The notes beneath the pieces were generated by a model. That model was not told the origin of the DNA and did no database searches. It saw nothing but the letters and a program-made list of their open reading frames with translations. From JACPDI01 sp035463475 (GTDB taxonomy: Bacteria > Acidobacteriota > Vicinamibacteria > Vicinamibacterales > 2-12-FULL-66-21): a stretch of DNA of 64,000 nucleotides. Of this stretch, positions 37,300 through 45,827 are shown piece by piece. Made by a program: the position numbers and the translations under genes. Numbering within the stretch: the stretch's first letter is position 1; every line of letters starts with the position of its first letter. The stretch covers positions 1-64,000 of the forward strand of contig DATHTE010000134.1 of assembly GCA_035463475.1 (NCBI GenBank). Direction: 5' to 3'.

Positions 37300-37812
37300 T
37301 CAGGGTGCCGTCAGGACCAGCCTCACCGGAACGGCGTACCTCCCGGGAAGCGGCGCGCGCAACATGAAGCGGATCGTGCCCCGCCGCACGCCGCTGCCGA
37401 TCCACCGCGCGGCAACCGCCGGCCCGCCGAGCGCATCGATCTCGCCCTGATCACCCCCGGCGATCGACAACTCGGTTCCGACATCCGATGCACCGCCCGG
37501 GCCGTGCACCGGCCCGCACTCGACCGCGAGCAGGACCTCACCATCGCTCCGCGTGCGGGCCGACGCCACGTACTCGATCGTGCTGATCGTCTTCCGCGAG
37601 TGTCGCCTCGTGCCGGAGCGATCAGGCGAGTCGGGAACGATCGTCATCACCAGCGTGTCCGCCGACACGCGGAGCGACGTTCGTGTCTGGACGTCGGCGC
37701 GGACGAGGAGCTGCCGGACCGCCTGGTCGGCATGCAGCTGGGGAGAGGCTGCGGAAAGAAGGCCGACCAGGACGGACGCAGACGCGAAGCGGAGATGCTG
37801 GGGAGCACCCAT
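37300..37812 (-). CDS. Exported beta-rich protein, possible divergent fourth subunit
   Basis: 170 residues on the opposite strand, convergent with the barrel gene and 16 bases from its stop. Signal peptide ~1-28 (ending near LHA). It lacks the DPD motif of the three subunits but ends GRYAVPVRLVLTAP, matching the YTMTITYTLTAP-type end of subunit 1, and has a similar length. It could be a distant paralog under separate control or an unrelated exported protein. Confidence 0.65.
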   Translation of the reverse strand: MGAPQHLRFASASVLVGLLSAASPQLHADQAVRQLLVRADVQTRTSLRVSADTLVMTIVPDSPDRSGTRRHSRKTISTIEYVASARTRSDGEVLLAVECGPVHGPGGASDVGTELSIAGGDQGEIDALGGPAVAARWIGSGVRRGTIRFMLRAPLPGRYAVPVRLVLTAP

Positions 37813-38336
37813 CGCGCGTGGTCATTGTGTTTGAGGGCGTTGCCCCGGCCAATACCACTGGCGACAGCGTCGCGGCGCACTCGCGACGCCACCGCCGATC
37901 TCTATGGACGTTAATGTCCGCGCGGGCGAATTCTCCGACAGGCGCCGTGCACCCGAAACCAGGGTTTATTCACGAGATCGCGCTGGGCCGGCGCTCCGGT
38001 GAAATGTCGTTCCGGCGGCGCCTTTCCGAAACCGGGAACCCCCTATCCTCTTGACGCACGAGCGCTTCGGCCATGCGGAGGGATGGGACCGTAGCTCCGA
38101 CCGGGGAGGCCGATTGGGTCAACCCGCCAGACCGCGTCTGGAACTCCAGTCGCCACGGCCCGGCCGCTCACGTGCCATCGCCCGAACCAAGAATGTGTCA
38201 CCGGCGCGGCATACGCGCTCGGGTCGTACGAAAGTTCGATGGAAGGTACTGAAGTACCACGCGCTCGGGTACCCCTGAGCTACTGCCTTTCCCCAGCTCT
38301 ACTACTACCTTGGGGATGTTTTCGAGGAGGCTCCCT
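37813..38336. other. Long intergenic region with possible structured leader
   Basis: 524 bases without a credible gene, between the divergently transcribed subunit 4 gene and the multicopper oxidase. It holds several palindromes: GGTACTGAAGTACC, GGGTACCC, and a CGGAG...CTCCG stem near 38075-38098 that encloses GGGACCGTAGC. The last element faintly recalls a cyclic di-GMP-I riboswitch core but does not match it well. TTGACG at 38051-38056 has no fitting -10. Confidence 0.3.
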
Positions 38337-40433
38337 ATGAACAGGCGCGACTTCGTCAAGTTGACCGCCATGGCCGGCGCCGCTGCAATGTGGCCATGGC
38401 GGATGGCGTACGCAGCCTTCGCCCAGACCACCCCGCCGCTGATCAAGTTCTTCGGTGACGGGCGGTTCGGTACGGCGCAGAAGCTGCGTCTCTTCGGCAT
38501 CGACATCCCACTCGCGACACCCGACACCCTGACGTACCCCGGTGTCGACTACTACCAGATCGCGATGCGGCAGTACACCGACCAGCTCCACCCGGCGCTC
38601 GACCCGACCACGCTGCGCGGGTACGCGAACCTGAATGCCGCCGCCCCGCAGAAACACCTCGAGGGGGCCATCCTCGCGCAGGTCAACCGGCCCGTCAGGG
38701 TGAAGTGGTACAACGAGCTTCCGGATGCGATGCCGCTTCCAGTCGATACCAGTCTCGTGCAGCCCTACGCGTTCGGCCAGACACTCGGCAACGACCGGGC
38801 TGCGCCACACCTCCACGGCGGCCTCGTCCCGTGGCCAAGTGACGGCGGGCCGTTCCACTGGTTCAACAAGGAATCGCAAGTGAGGGGCCCGTCAGTGATT
38901 GACTGGTTGCCGGGCGTGCCGGATCCAATTACCGGCGTCGCGCCGATGACCGACGACTACTGGTACCCGAACGTCCAGAGCGCCCGGTTCATGTGGTACC
39001 ACGACCATGCCGTCGGCATCACGCGCCAGAACCCGTACCTCGGGTTGGCAAGCGGGTACATCCTCACGGACAGCAGCGAAGGGCTGCTGCCGGCTGCGGG
39101 TCCGACGCTCATGAAGATGCTCGGTATTCCGGAGGGCGACCTGACGCGCCAGGTGCACCTGGTCGTGCAGGACAAGATCTTCGGCCAGATCCCCGGGGTC
39201 AACAACGGCGCCAGCGATCTGTGGTACCCGAGCACCTACGACACCCAGTTCTTCGGCCTGGCGCCAGGTGCTCCTCTGCCCATCCCGTCGCTGGTCCCCG
39301 AATTCTGGGGTGACACGATGCTGGTGAACGGCACCGCGTATCCGTACTTCGATGTCGAACCGCGGCGCTACCGCTTCCGGATTCTGAACGCATGCAACAC
39401 GCGTGTGCTGAGCCTCCGGCTGGTCGGTGCGCTCGGCAGGACGTTCCCGCTCAACACCGAGCCCGATCTCGCCATCCCGGGTCCTGTCATGACCCTGATC
39501 GGCACGGAAGGCGGCTTCCTCGACGGAACGCTGGCACCGAAAGGCGTGGTCTACGACAACACCGTCGCGATGCCGCTGGTGTTGGCGGGAGCAGAGCGCG
39601 CGGACGTCATCATCGACTTCTCGGTCCTGGCGGACCAGGCGGCCAAATGGGCGCTGAAGGGCAAGGAGCCTTTGTGCTTCATCCTCCACAACGACGCCCC
39701 GGTGCCGTTCCCTGGCGGGACGCCATTGGCGGATTTCCACCCGGCTAACAGGAAGCTCGCGGTGCCGCCGGCTCCCGGCTTTGGGCCGAACACCCGGACG
39801 CTCATGCAGTTCAGGCTCCACCCGCTCGGGGCGTTGACCGGCAACGCGACTCCCGATCCGGCGCCGGATCCTGCCTGGGCGCTTCCGCCGGATCCCGCAC
39901 CGCCGCAGACCGTCCCCGGCACCAGGGACCTCGCTTTGTACGAAACGGTCGACGCGTTCGGTCGCCTGGCACAGAACCTCGGGACGCTGGCCGGGCCGGC
40001 CGCTCAGGTCGATCCGGCGACTGAGGTGGTGCAGGCGGGCACCGTGGAAGTCTGGCGGATCTTCAACACCACGGCCGACACGCATCCGATCCACTTCCAC
40101 TACTTCAACGTGCGAGTGCTCTCGCGCCAGCCGTTCTCGTGGGGTGGTGCCCTCCCGAACGTGACCGGCCAGCCGATCCCGCCCGATCCGTCGGAGCTGG
40201 GGTGGAAGGAAACGGTGAAATTCCATCCCGGCGAAGTCACCACGATTCTCGTGGAAATGCCGCTCACGGACAATCTGGCGCCGACGGGCGTGACCATTCC
40301 GAACAGCCCGCGTCTGGGCAATCCCGACGCGGGTGCGCCCGGCACGGCTGTCGGACACGAGTACGTCTGGCACTGCCACATCCTCGAGCACGAGGAGCAC
40401 GACATGATGCGGCCGCTCGTCGTGTTACCCTAA
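38337..40433 (+). CDS. Tat-exported multicopper oxidase
   Basis: 698 residues from ATG at 38337, preceded by GAGGAGG; two further in-frame starts up to 38310 would bury the Tat signal. The signal has the twin-arginine motif NRRDFVKLTAMAG. Copper ligands are complete: HLHGG (~160), WYHDHAVG (~220), HPIHFHYF (~582) and the type-1 site HCHILEHEEHDMM near the C-terminus, with Met as axial ligand. Related to CotA, bilirubin-oxidase and PhsA-type enzymes. With the following CusB-like adaptor it suggests periplasmic copper detoxification or oxidation of Cu(I). Confidence 0.92.
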   Translation: MNRRDFVKLTAMAGAAAMWPWRMAYAAFAQTTPPLIKFFGDGRFGTAQKLRLFGIDIPLATPDTLTYPGVDYYQIAMRQYTDQLHPALDPTTLRGYANLNAAAPQKHLEGAILAQVNRPVRVKWYNELPDAMPLPVDTSLVQPYAFGQTLGNDRAAPHLHGGLVPWPSDGGPFHWFNKESQVRGPSVIDWLPGVPDPITGVAPMTDDYWYPNVQSARFMWYHDHAVGITRQNPYLGLASGYILTDSSEGLLPAAGPTLMKMLGIPEGDLTRQVHLVVQDKIFGQIPGVNNGASDLWYPSTYDTQFFGLAPGAPLPIPSLVPEFWGDTMLVNGTAYPYFDVEPRRYRFRILNACNTRVLSLRLVGALGRTFPLNTEPDLAIPGPVMTLIGTEGGFLDGTLAPKGVVYDNTVAMPLVLAGAERADVIIDFSVLADQAAKWALKGKEPLCFILHNDAPVPFPGGTPLADFHPANRKLAVPPAPGFGPNTRTLMQFRLHPLGALTGNATPDPAPDPAWALPPDPAPPQTVPGTRDLALYETVDAFGRLAQNLGTLAGPAAQVDPATEVVQAGTVEVWRIFNTTADTHPIHFHYFNVRVLSRQPFSWGGALPNVTGQPIPPDPSELGWKETVKFHPGEVTTILVEMPLTDNLAPTGVTIPNSPRLGNPDAGAPGTAVGHEYVWHCHILEHEEHDMMRPLVVLP

Positions 40434-40456
40434 GGGAACCCAACATCCCTGCGGAA

Positions 40457-40486
40457 AGCCCCGGCGCGCCACGGCGCGCCGGGGCT
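40457..40486. terminator. GC-rich hairpin after the multicopper oxidase
   Basis: A perfect 14-bp inverted repeat (AGCCCCGGCGCGCC and its complement) with a 2-base centre. No T-tract follows, so it may protect the mRNA end or pause transcription rather than terminate it. Confidence 0.55.
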
Positions 40487-40499
40487 GAACCACGGTCCG

Positions 40500-41918
40500 A
40501 TGACACGCCTCCTGAAGGTCGCCGTCCTCGTCCTCGCGCTGCTTGGCGCGTTTCTGGCCGGCGCTACCCTTTCACATCGCTCTGGCTCCGCCAGTCCGAA
40601 CCCTTCCCAACGCGCTGTGCTGCACTGGCGCTGTCCGATGCACCCAGATTTCCAGGCTGCCAGCCCGGGGAGTTGCGGTTCGTGCGGGATGGCGCTCGAA
40701 CCGGTATACGGCGGTGGCGGAGCGGCCGATTCCAGTGTGAGAACCGATCTGCCGGCCGGCACGGTGCGCGTCACACCGGAACGCCAGCAGCTGATAGGGG
40801 TTCGCGTCGAGGCAGCCGAACGTTCTTCTGGTGCGGTTGACGCAAGGACCGTCGGGCGCGTCGCGACCGACGAACGTCGCATCTTCCGCATCACGGCCGC
40901 GACGTCCGGGTGGATCGTGGATGCTTTCCCGAACTCGGTTGGAAGCCTAGTACAGAAGAACGAGCCACTCGCGACCTTCTACGCGCGAGAGTTTCTCGGC
41001 GCTCAGCAGTCTTACTTCTATGCCCTCGACGCGCGCGATCGCTTTCGCGCCCAGAACGCTGGCGAGGCGCAGATGGCTTCCACCAATACACAGTTGCAGT
41101 CCGCTATCGACACTTTGCAGAACCTGGGGATGAGTCTCACGCAGATCGAAGAACTCGCGGAAAAGCGGGAAAAGGTGAATACGATCGCGATTCGAGCGCC
41201 AGCAACCGGCTTTCTCCTCACCCGCAACGTCTCGCCGGGCCAGCGCTTCGAGGGCGGCACAGAGCTTTTCGTGATTGCGGATCTGCGCCGCGTGTGGGTC
41301 CTCGCCGATCTCTTCCAGCACGAAGCGAATTTCGTCCGCGCCGGCCAAGTGGTCCTCGTGACGCTCACGCACCAGGGACGCGAGTTCCGCGGACGCGTCA
41401 GCGAAGTGCTCCCGCAGTTCGATCCGACGACGCGGACGCTCAAGGTGCGCGTGGAGGTGGACAACGCCGATTACGCGCTCCGCCCGGACATGTTCGTGGA
41501 CGTGCAGTTCCCGCTGAACCTGCCCGAGGCTCTGACCGTGCCGTCCGACGCCGTGCTCGACACCGGGCTGCGCAAGACCGTTTTCGTCGACCTGGGCGAC
41601 GGCTATTTCGAGCCGCGCAGCGTGGAGACCGGCTGGCGCTTCGGCGACCGCGTGCAAATCGTCCGCGGACTCATGCCCGGCGAGCGCATCGTCACGTCCG
41701 GAAACTTCCTCATCGACTCGGAGACGCGGCTGCGGGCGGCCGCTGCCGGTATCCGCGGGCAGATGGAGCGCGACCTCGTGTGCGCAATGGACGTGGATGT
41801 CGCGCACGCCAAAGCAGCGCGCAGGACGATCACGCACGAAGGGCGCACCTACTACTTCTGCTCCGACGACTGCACGAAGCAGTTCGCCGACAGTCCCGCG
41901 AAGTTTCTCAAGCGCTGA
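40500..41918 (+). CDS. CusB-like periplasmic adaptor with heavy-metal-binding and YHS domains
   Basis: 472 residues. An N-terminal anchor (~5-25) is followed by a heavy-metal-binding domain (CPMHPDFQ then GSCGSCGMAL, ~45-67). The adaptor core has the barrel-sandwich and alpha-hairpin pieces (~95-350), with IRAPATGFLLTRNVSPGQRF and LADLFQHEANFVRAGQ. The C-terminal ~50 residues are a YHS-type metal domain (DLVCAMDVDVAHAKA ... TYYFCSDDCTKQF). Metal-binding modules at both ends are an uncommon combination. No CusA pump or CusC channel gene is in the window, so the partner is encoded elsewhere. Confidence 0.9.
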   Translation: MTRLLKVAVLVLALLGAFLAGATLSHRSGSASPNPSQRAVLHWRCPMHPDFQAASPGSCGSCGMALEPVYGGGGAADSSVRTDLPAGTVRVTPERQQLIGVRVEAAERSSGAVDARTVGRVATDERRIFRITAATSGWIVDAFPNSVGSLVQKNEPLATFYAREFLGAQQSYFYALDARDRFRAQNAGEAQMASTNTQLQSAIDTLQNLGMSLTQIEELAEKREKVNTIAIRAPATGFLLTRNVSPGQRFEGGTELFVIADLRRVWVLADLFQHEANFVRAGQVVLVTLTHQGREFRGRVSEVLPQFDPTTRTLKVRVEVDNADYALRPDMFVDVQFPLNLPEALTVPSDAVLDTGLRKTVFVDLGDGYFEPRSVETGWRFGDRVQIVRGLMPGERIVTSGNFLIDSETRLRAAAAGIRGQMERDLVCAMDVDVAHAKAARRTITHEGRTYYFCSDDCTKQFADSPAKFLKR

Positions 41919-41980
41919 GCGGGCGTCCCAGACGCCGCGGGCGCGACACGCATCTACTCAGCCAAAAAGGGAGGAAGTCC

Positions 41981-42280
41981 ATGCGCAAGCGTCTGTTGAT
42001 CGCATTGCTCGTGATCGCCGGCATGCTTTCCGCGGCGGCGATGGTGCCGCGCGCGCAGTCATCAACGCCGTTCAACGTCGTGGTAATTTGCGTGAAGTGC
42101 GTCCCGGAGGACATGCCGCAGGAGGCCTACAACGCAGGCAACATTCTGCTGGACCAGAACACGGGGAACCTCTGGTTCTATCCCGCGCTGAGCCGCGGCG
42201 TGAAGCCGCGCCTGCTCGGCCGGTTCCCGGCGATGGGAGAGCCGCTGCTGCCTCCGGACCAGGCGCCAGCGCGGCGGTAA
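41981..42280 (+). CDS. Small exported protein with CVKC motif in the copper module
   Basis: 99 residues from ATG at 41981, preceded by a strong AAGGGAGGAAG. Signal peptide ~1-26 (RKRLLIALLVIAGMLSAAAM). The mature part is short, with VVVICVKCVPEDMPQ (a CxxC that could bind metal) and a Trp/Tyr/Pro-rich second half. 62 bases after the CusB-like stop and on the same strand. Not recognised; a copper-binding or redox role is inference. Confidence 0.72.
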   Translation: MRKRLLIALLVIAGMLSAAAMVPRAQSSTPFNVVVICVKCVPEDMPQEAYNAGNILLDQNTGNLWFYPALSRGVKPRLLGRFPAMGEPLLPPDQAPARR

Positions 42281-42381
42281 CGCGCGCCCGCGTGCTAAAA
42301 TAGAGCGTTTCTACCGCCCGGAAAACGCATGGCTGTGTGCGGCGCCGCGCAGGAGACGGCAGCCGGGGCGGCGCTTGACCG

Positions 42382-44367
42382 ATGATTCAGCTCGCGAACT
42401 TGACGAAGGCTTTCGGGGACCGCGTCCTCTTTGAGGACGTGTCCTGGCAGCTTCAGCGCCGCGACCGCGTCGGCCTGACCGGCCCGAACGGCGCCGGCAA
42501 GACGACGCTGCTGCGCATGCTGGCGGGGCTCGACGAGCCGGACAAGGGAGAGATCGTCGAGCCTTCCAGCCTGACGATCGGCTACCTGCCGCAGGACGGT
42601 CTTGACCACAGCGGGCGCTCCCTTCTCGACGAAGCGTCCCTCGCCTTCGCGCCGCTCCTCGAAATCAAGGCGGAGCTCCACGACCTCGAGCACAGGCTCG
42701 GCGACGCCACGCTGTCGCAGGACGAGCACGACGCCGCGCTCGCGCGGTACAGCGAGCTGCAGGAGATCTTCCGCGCTCAGGAGGGCTACAGCATCGATCT
42801 AAAGGTCGCCACCGTCCTGCGCGGGCTGGGCTTCGCCGAGGAGGACTACGAACGCCCGACCGAAACCTTCTCGGGCGGCTGGCAGATGCGCATCGCGCTC
42901 GCCAAGCTGCTGCTGGCGCGTCCGGGGCTGCTCCTGCTCGACGAGCCGACGAACCACCTCGATCTCGAGGCGCGCAACTGGCTCGAGGAGTACCTGCTCG
43001 CCTACCCGAACGCCGTCATCCTCGTGTCGCACGACCGCTTCTTCCTCGACGCGGTGGTGACGCGGATCGCGGAAGTCAGCCTGCGCACGCTGACCGACTA
43101 TCCGGGCAACTACTCGGAGTACCTGGAGGAGCGCGACGCGCGTCTCGCGCGCCTGCGCGAGGCGAAGAAGCGGCAGGACGAAGAGGTGGCGCGCGTCCGC
43201 ATGTTCATCGACCGGTTCCGCTACCAGGCCACGAAGGCGGCGCAGGTGCAGAGCCGGGTCAAGATGCTCGAAAAGGTCGTGCCGATCGAGGTGCCGCCCG
43301 AGCGCAAGAAAGTCCACTTCAGTTTTCCCGCGTGCCCGAAGAGCGGCCGCATGGTGCTCGAGCTCAAACACGTTGCGAAGGCATACGGCCCGAAGACCGT
43401 CTTCCGCGACGTCAGCCTCCACATCGAACGCGGCGACCGCATCGCGCTCGTGGGCCCGAACGGCTCAGGGAAATCCACGCTGATGCGGATGCTCTCGGGC
43501 GTGGAAGCGCCTGACCGCGGCACGCGCGCGGAAGGGCACCAGGTCGTGACGCAGTACTTCGCCCAGGACGAGGCGACGCGACTGGAGCCCGCGCTCACGG
43601 TCTACGAAACGCTCGAAGCGGGCTCTCCGATGACGATGGTGCCGATGATCCGCAACATCCTCGGCGGCTTTCTCTTTTCGGGCGACGACGTCTACAAGAA
43701 GGCGGCCGTGTTGTCGGGCGGCGAGCGGACCCGCCTCGCGGTCGCGCGCATGCTGTTGCGGCCGGCGAACCTGCTCCTCCTCGACGAGCCCACCAATCAC
43801 CTCGATCTCGACTCGAAGGACGTGCTCCTCGATGCGCTCATCGACTACGGCGGCACGCTGATCTTCGTGTCGCACGACCGGTACTTCGTCGATCGCCTCG
43901 CGACCAGGGTGATTGAAATCGGCGGCGGTAACGCGCTCCTGTATCCGGGCAACTACGAGGAGTTCCTCTGGAGCAAGAAGCAGGGAGCGCAGCGCGCGCC
44001 CCAGGAGCCCGTGGCGGCCCCGAAACGCGGGCCGGCGAACCAGCAGCACCGCCCGCCGCAGAAGCGCTCTCAGGCGCCGCAGGAGCAGCGCGCCGCGCAG
44101 AAGCGCGCAGAACAGGAACTCCGCCGGCAGAAGCGCGAAAACGAGAAGCTCCGCGCGCGCATCGCCGAACTCGAGGCGCGGATTGCGGACCGGGAGCGTT
44201 TGATCAAGGAGCTCGAAGCATCCATGTCGCAGCCCGGCTTCTATGAGGACCGAGAGGCGGCCCGGCCCGTGATCGACCGCCACCAGGCCCTGATGTGGGA
44301 GGTCGGTGACCTCATGCACCAGTGGGAGGAGGCGAGCCACAGCGCGGAGCGTCTTACAGATTCGTAA
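42382..44367 (+). CDS. ABC-F ATPase with two nucleotide-binding domains
   Basis: 661 residues, soluble. Domain 1: GPNGAGKTTLLRML (~34), FSGGWQMR, LLLLDEPTNHLDLE; domain 2: GPNGSGKSTLMRML (~355), LSGGERTRLAVARM, LLLLDEPTNHLDLD. The linker between them is the charged helix of ABC-F proteins. C-terminal ~100 residues are a charged coiled coil (RRQKRENEKLRARIAELEAR). Closest in architecture to Uup/YdiF-type ABC-F proteins, which act on the ribosome rather than as transporters. Confidence 0.92.
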   Translation: MIQLANLTKAFGDRVLFEDVSWQLQRRDRVGLTGPNGAGKTTLLRMLAGLDEPDKGEIVEPSSLTIGYLPQDGLDHSGRSLLDEASLAFAPLLEIKAELHDLEHRLGDATLSQDEHDAALARYSELQEIFRAQEGYSIDLKVATVLRGLGFAEEDYERPTETFSGGWQMRIALAKLLLARPGLLLLDEPTNHLDLEARNWLEEYLLAYPNAVILVSHDRFFLDAVVTRIAEVSLRTLTDYPGNYSEYLEERDARLARLREAKKRQDEEVARVRMFIDRFRYQATKAAQVQSRVKMLEKVVPIEVPPERKKVHFSFPACPKSGRMVLELKHVAKAYGPKTVFRDVSLHIERGDRIALVGPNGSGKSTLMRMLSGVEAPDRGTRAEGHQVVTQYFAQDEATRLEPALTVYETLEAGSPMTMVPMIRNILGGFLFSGDDVYKKAAVLSGGERTRLAVARMLLRPANLLLLDEPTNHLDLDSKDVLLDALIDYGGTLIFVSHDRYFVDRLATRVIEIGGGNALLYPGNYEEFLWSKKQGAQRAPQEPVAAPKRGPANQQHRPPQKRSQAPQEQRAAQKRAEQELRRQKRENEKLRARIAELEARIADRERLIKELEASMSQPGFYEDREAARPVIDRHQALMWEVGDLMHQWEEASHSAERLTDS

Positions 44368-44441
44368 GCATTTTCCACCACCGGCTTCCTCACCAACTCG
44401 ACAACTCCATACGGTTCAGCTACTTACAATTTGAGCTTCCG

Positions 44442-44457
44442 AGGCACATGGTTTGCC
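44442..44457 (+). promoter_or_regulatory. Candidate sigma-54 promoter for the downstream kinase/NtrC pair
   Basis: AGGCAC, five bases, then TTGCC: the GG (44443-44444) and GC (44455-44456) are separated by exactly ten bases, matching the -24/-12 rule. About 130 bases lie between the predicted transcription start and the kinase ATG. The region 44368-44598 has no gene. Confidence 0.5.
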
Positions 44458-44598
44458 CCTCAAAGCCTTGCTTCGGCCGAAATATGCCCGTAAATGGGGC
44501 GGTTTCGCCAAAAGCTGAGCTGTAAACAGTTGAGGGAAAACACATTGGCTCAGTTGGCGAGACCGATTACAATCTTGCAACAGGAGCTTCCCACCAGC

Positions 44599-45816
44599 AT
44601 GTCTGACGGCGCACAGCCCCCCGCGCGCGGCGACGGGGAACGGCGCGAGCGGTCGAAACCTGCGCCCGACGCATCCCGTCCGGCGAGGGGCGCCCGGAGG
44701 GGGCGCCCGCGAGCCGATGCGGCAGCGGTCGCGCCCGATTTCTACCGGAACATGGTCTGGAGCCTCAGCAACGGCGTGATCGCCATCACGCGCAATGGCC
44801 TGATCGCCGTGATGAACGAGACCGCCTATCGCGTCCTCCGGCTGGATGCCAGGGAGAACGACATTGGACGCCCGTTCGCGGAGGTGCTCCGGGACCAGCC
44901 GGACATCGTCCGGATCCTGGGCGGCGCGTTCGACCTCTCGACGCTGCCGAACCGCGCCGAGCTGCGCCTGAAGAACACGCGGAAGGTGATCGGGTACACG
45001 CTCTCGCACATCGAGGACGGCGCCGGGCGCCGCGTCGGCGCGACGCTGTTCTTCAAGGACCTGACGCGCGTCGAGCAGCTCGAGGAGCGCGAGCGGCTGC
45101 GCGACCGGCTGGCCGCGCTGGGTGAGATGGCCGCCGCCATCGCCCACGAGGTCAAGAACCCGCTCGCCGGGATCGAGGTGATGGCCGGCATCCTCCGCCG
45201 CCAGATGTCCGGTTCGCCCGATGTGCAGGGGGTGCTCAACGACATCATCAACGAAGCGAAGATGGCGAACGCCATCGTGCAGGACGTCCTCGAGTTCGTG
45301 CGGCCGATCCGGCTCGAGGTCGAGCGCGTCTCGCTCGGCGGGGTGCTGCACGACGCGGTGACGATGGCCGAGAGCCACGTGCCGCGGGGGAACACGCTCG
45401 TGTCCGTGCAGCTCTCGCCCGACCTGCCGTCGATCCAGGGGGACGATCACCAGCTTCGCCAGCTGTTCACGAACCTGCTGACCAACGCGTTCGAGGCGCT
45501 GAACGGCGCCGGGCGCGTAGACATCCGGGGCAGCCTCACGGAGGAGGACCACGGCACGGCCGCGGAGCCGCGCCCGACCACCATGATCGTCGTCGAGGTG
45601 GCGGACAACGGCCCGGGCGTGCCGCGCGAAATCCTGGAGAAGGTGTTCAGCCCCTTCTTCACCACCAAGGCGCAGGGCTCGGGCCTGGGGCTCGCGATCG
45701 TCCGCAAGATCGTGGACGCGCACGACGGCCGCATCGACCTGAGCACGCGCCCCGGTGGGGGCGCGTGCTTCCGCATCACCCTGCCCGTGAGTTCGACGGA
45801 GTCGCTGTTCGCCTAG
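44599..45816 (+). CDS. NtrB-like histidine kinase (PAS-HisKA-HATPase)
   Basis: 405 residues from ATG at 44599, preceded by AGGAG twelve bases upstream; an in-frame ATG at 44494 would add 35 residues and cannot be excluded. Basic, disordered first 45 residues, PAS (~48-155), phospho-acceptor helix AAIAHEVKNPLAGIE (~182), and ATPase (NLLTNAFEALN, VADNGPGVPREILEKVF, GSGLGLAIVRKI). No TM helix. The NtrC-type gene follows after eleven bases. Confidence 0.9.
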   Translation: MSDGAQPPARGDGERRERSKPAPDASRPARGARRGRPRADAAAVAPDFYRNMVWSLSNGVIAITRNGLIAVMNETAYRVLRLDARENDIGRPFAEVLRDQPDIVRILGGAFDLSTLPNRAELRLKNTRKVIGYTLSHIEDGAGRRVGATLFFKDLTRVEQLEERERLRDRLAALGEMAAAIAHEVKNPLAGIEVMAGILRRQMSGSPDVQGVLNDIINEAKMANAIVQDVLEFVRPIRLEVERVSLGGVLHDAVTMAESHVPRGNTLVSVQLSPDLPSIQGDDHQLRQLFTNLLTNAFEALNGAGRVDIRGSLTEEDHGTAAEPRPTTMIVVEVADNGPGVPREILEKVFSPFFTTKAQGSGLGLAIVRKIVDAHDGRIDLSTRPGGGACFRITLPVSSTESLFA

Positions 45817-45827
45817 AGGGACAACAC

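Noticed and set aside
38060..38130. Cyclic di-GMP-I riboswitch
   Set aside because: GGGACCGTAGC resembles only part of the core, and the conserved flanking parts were not found.
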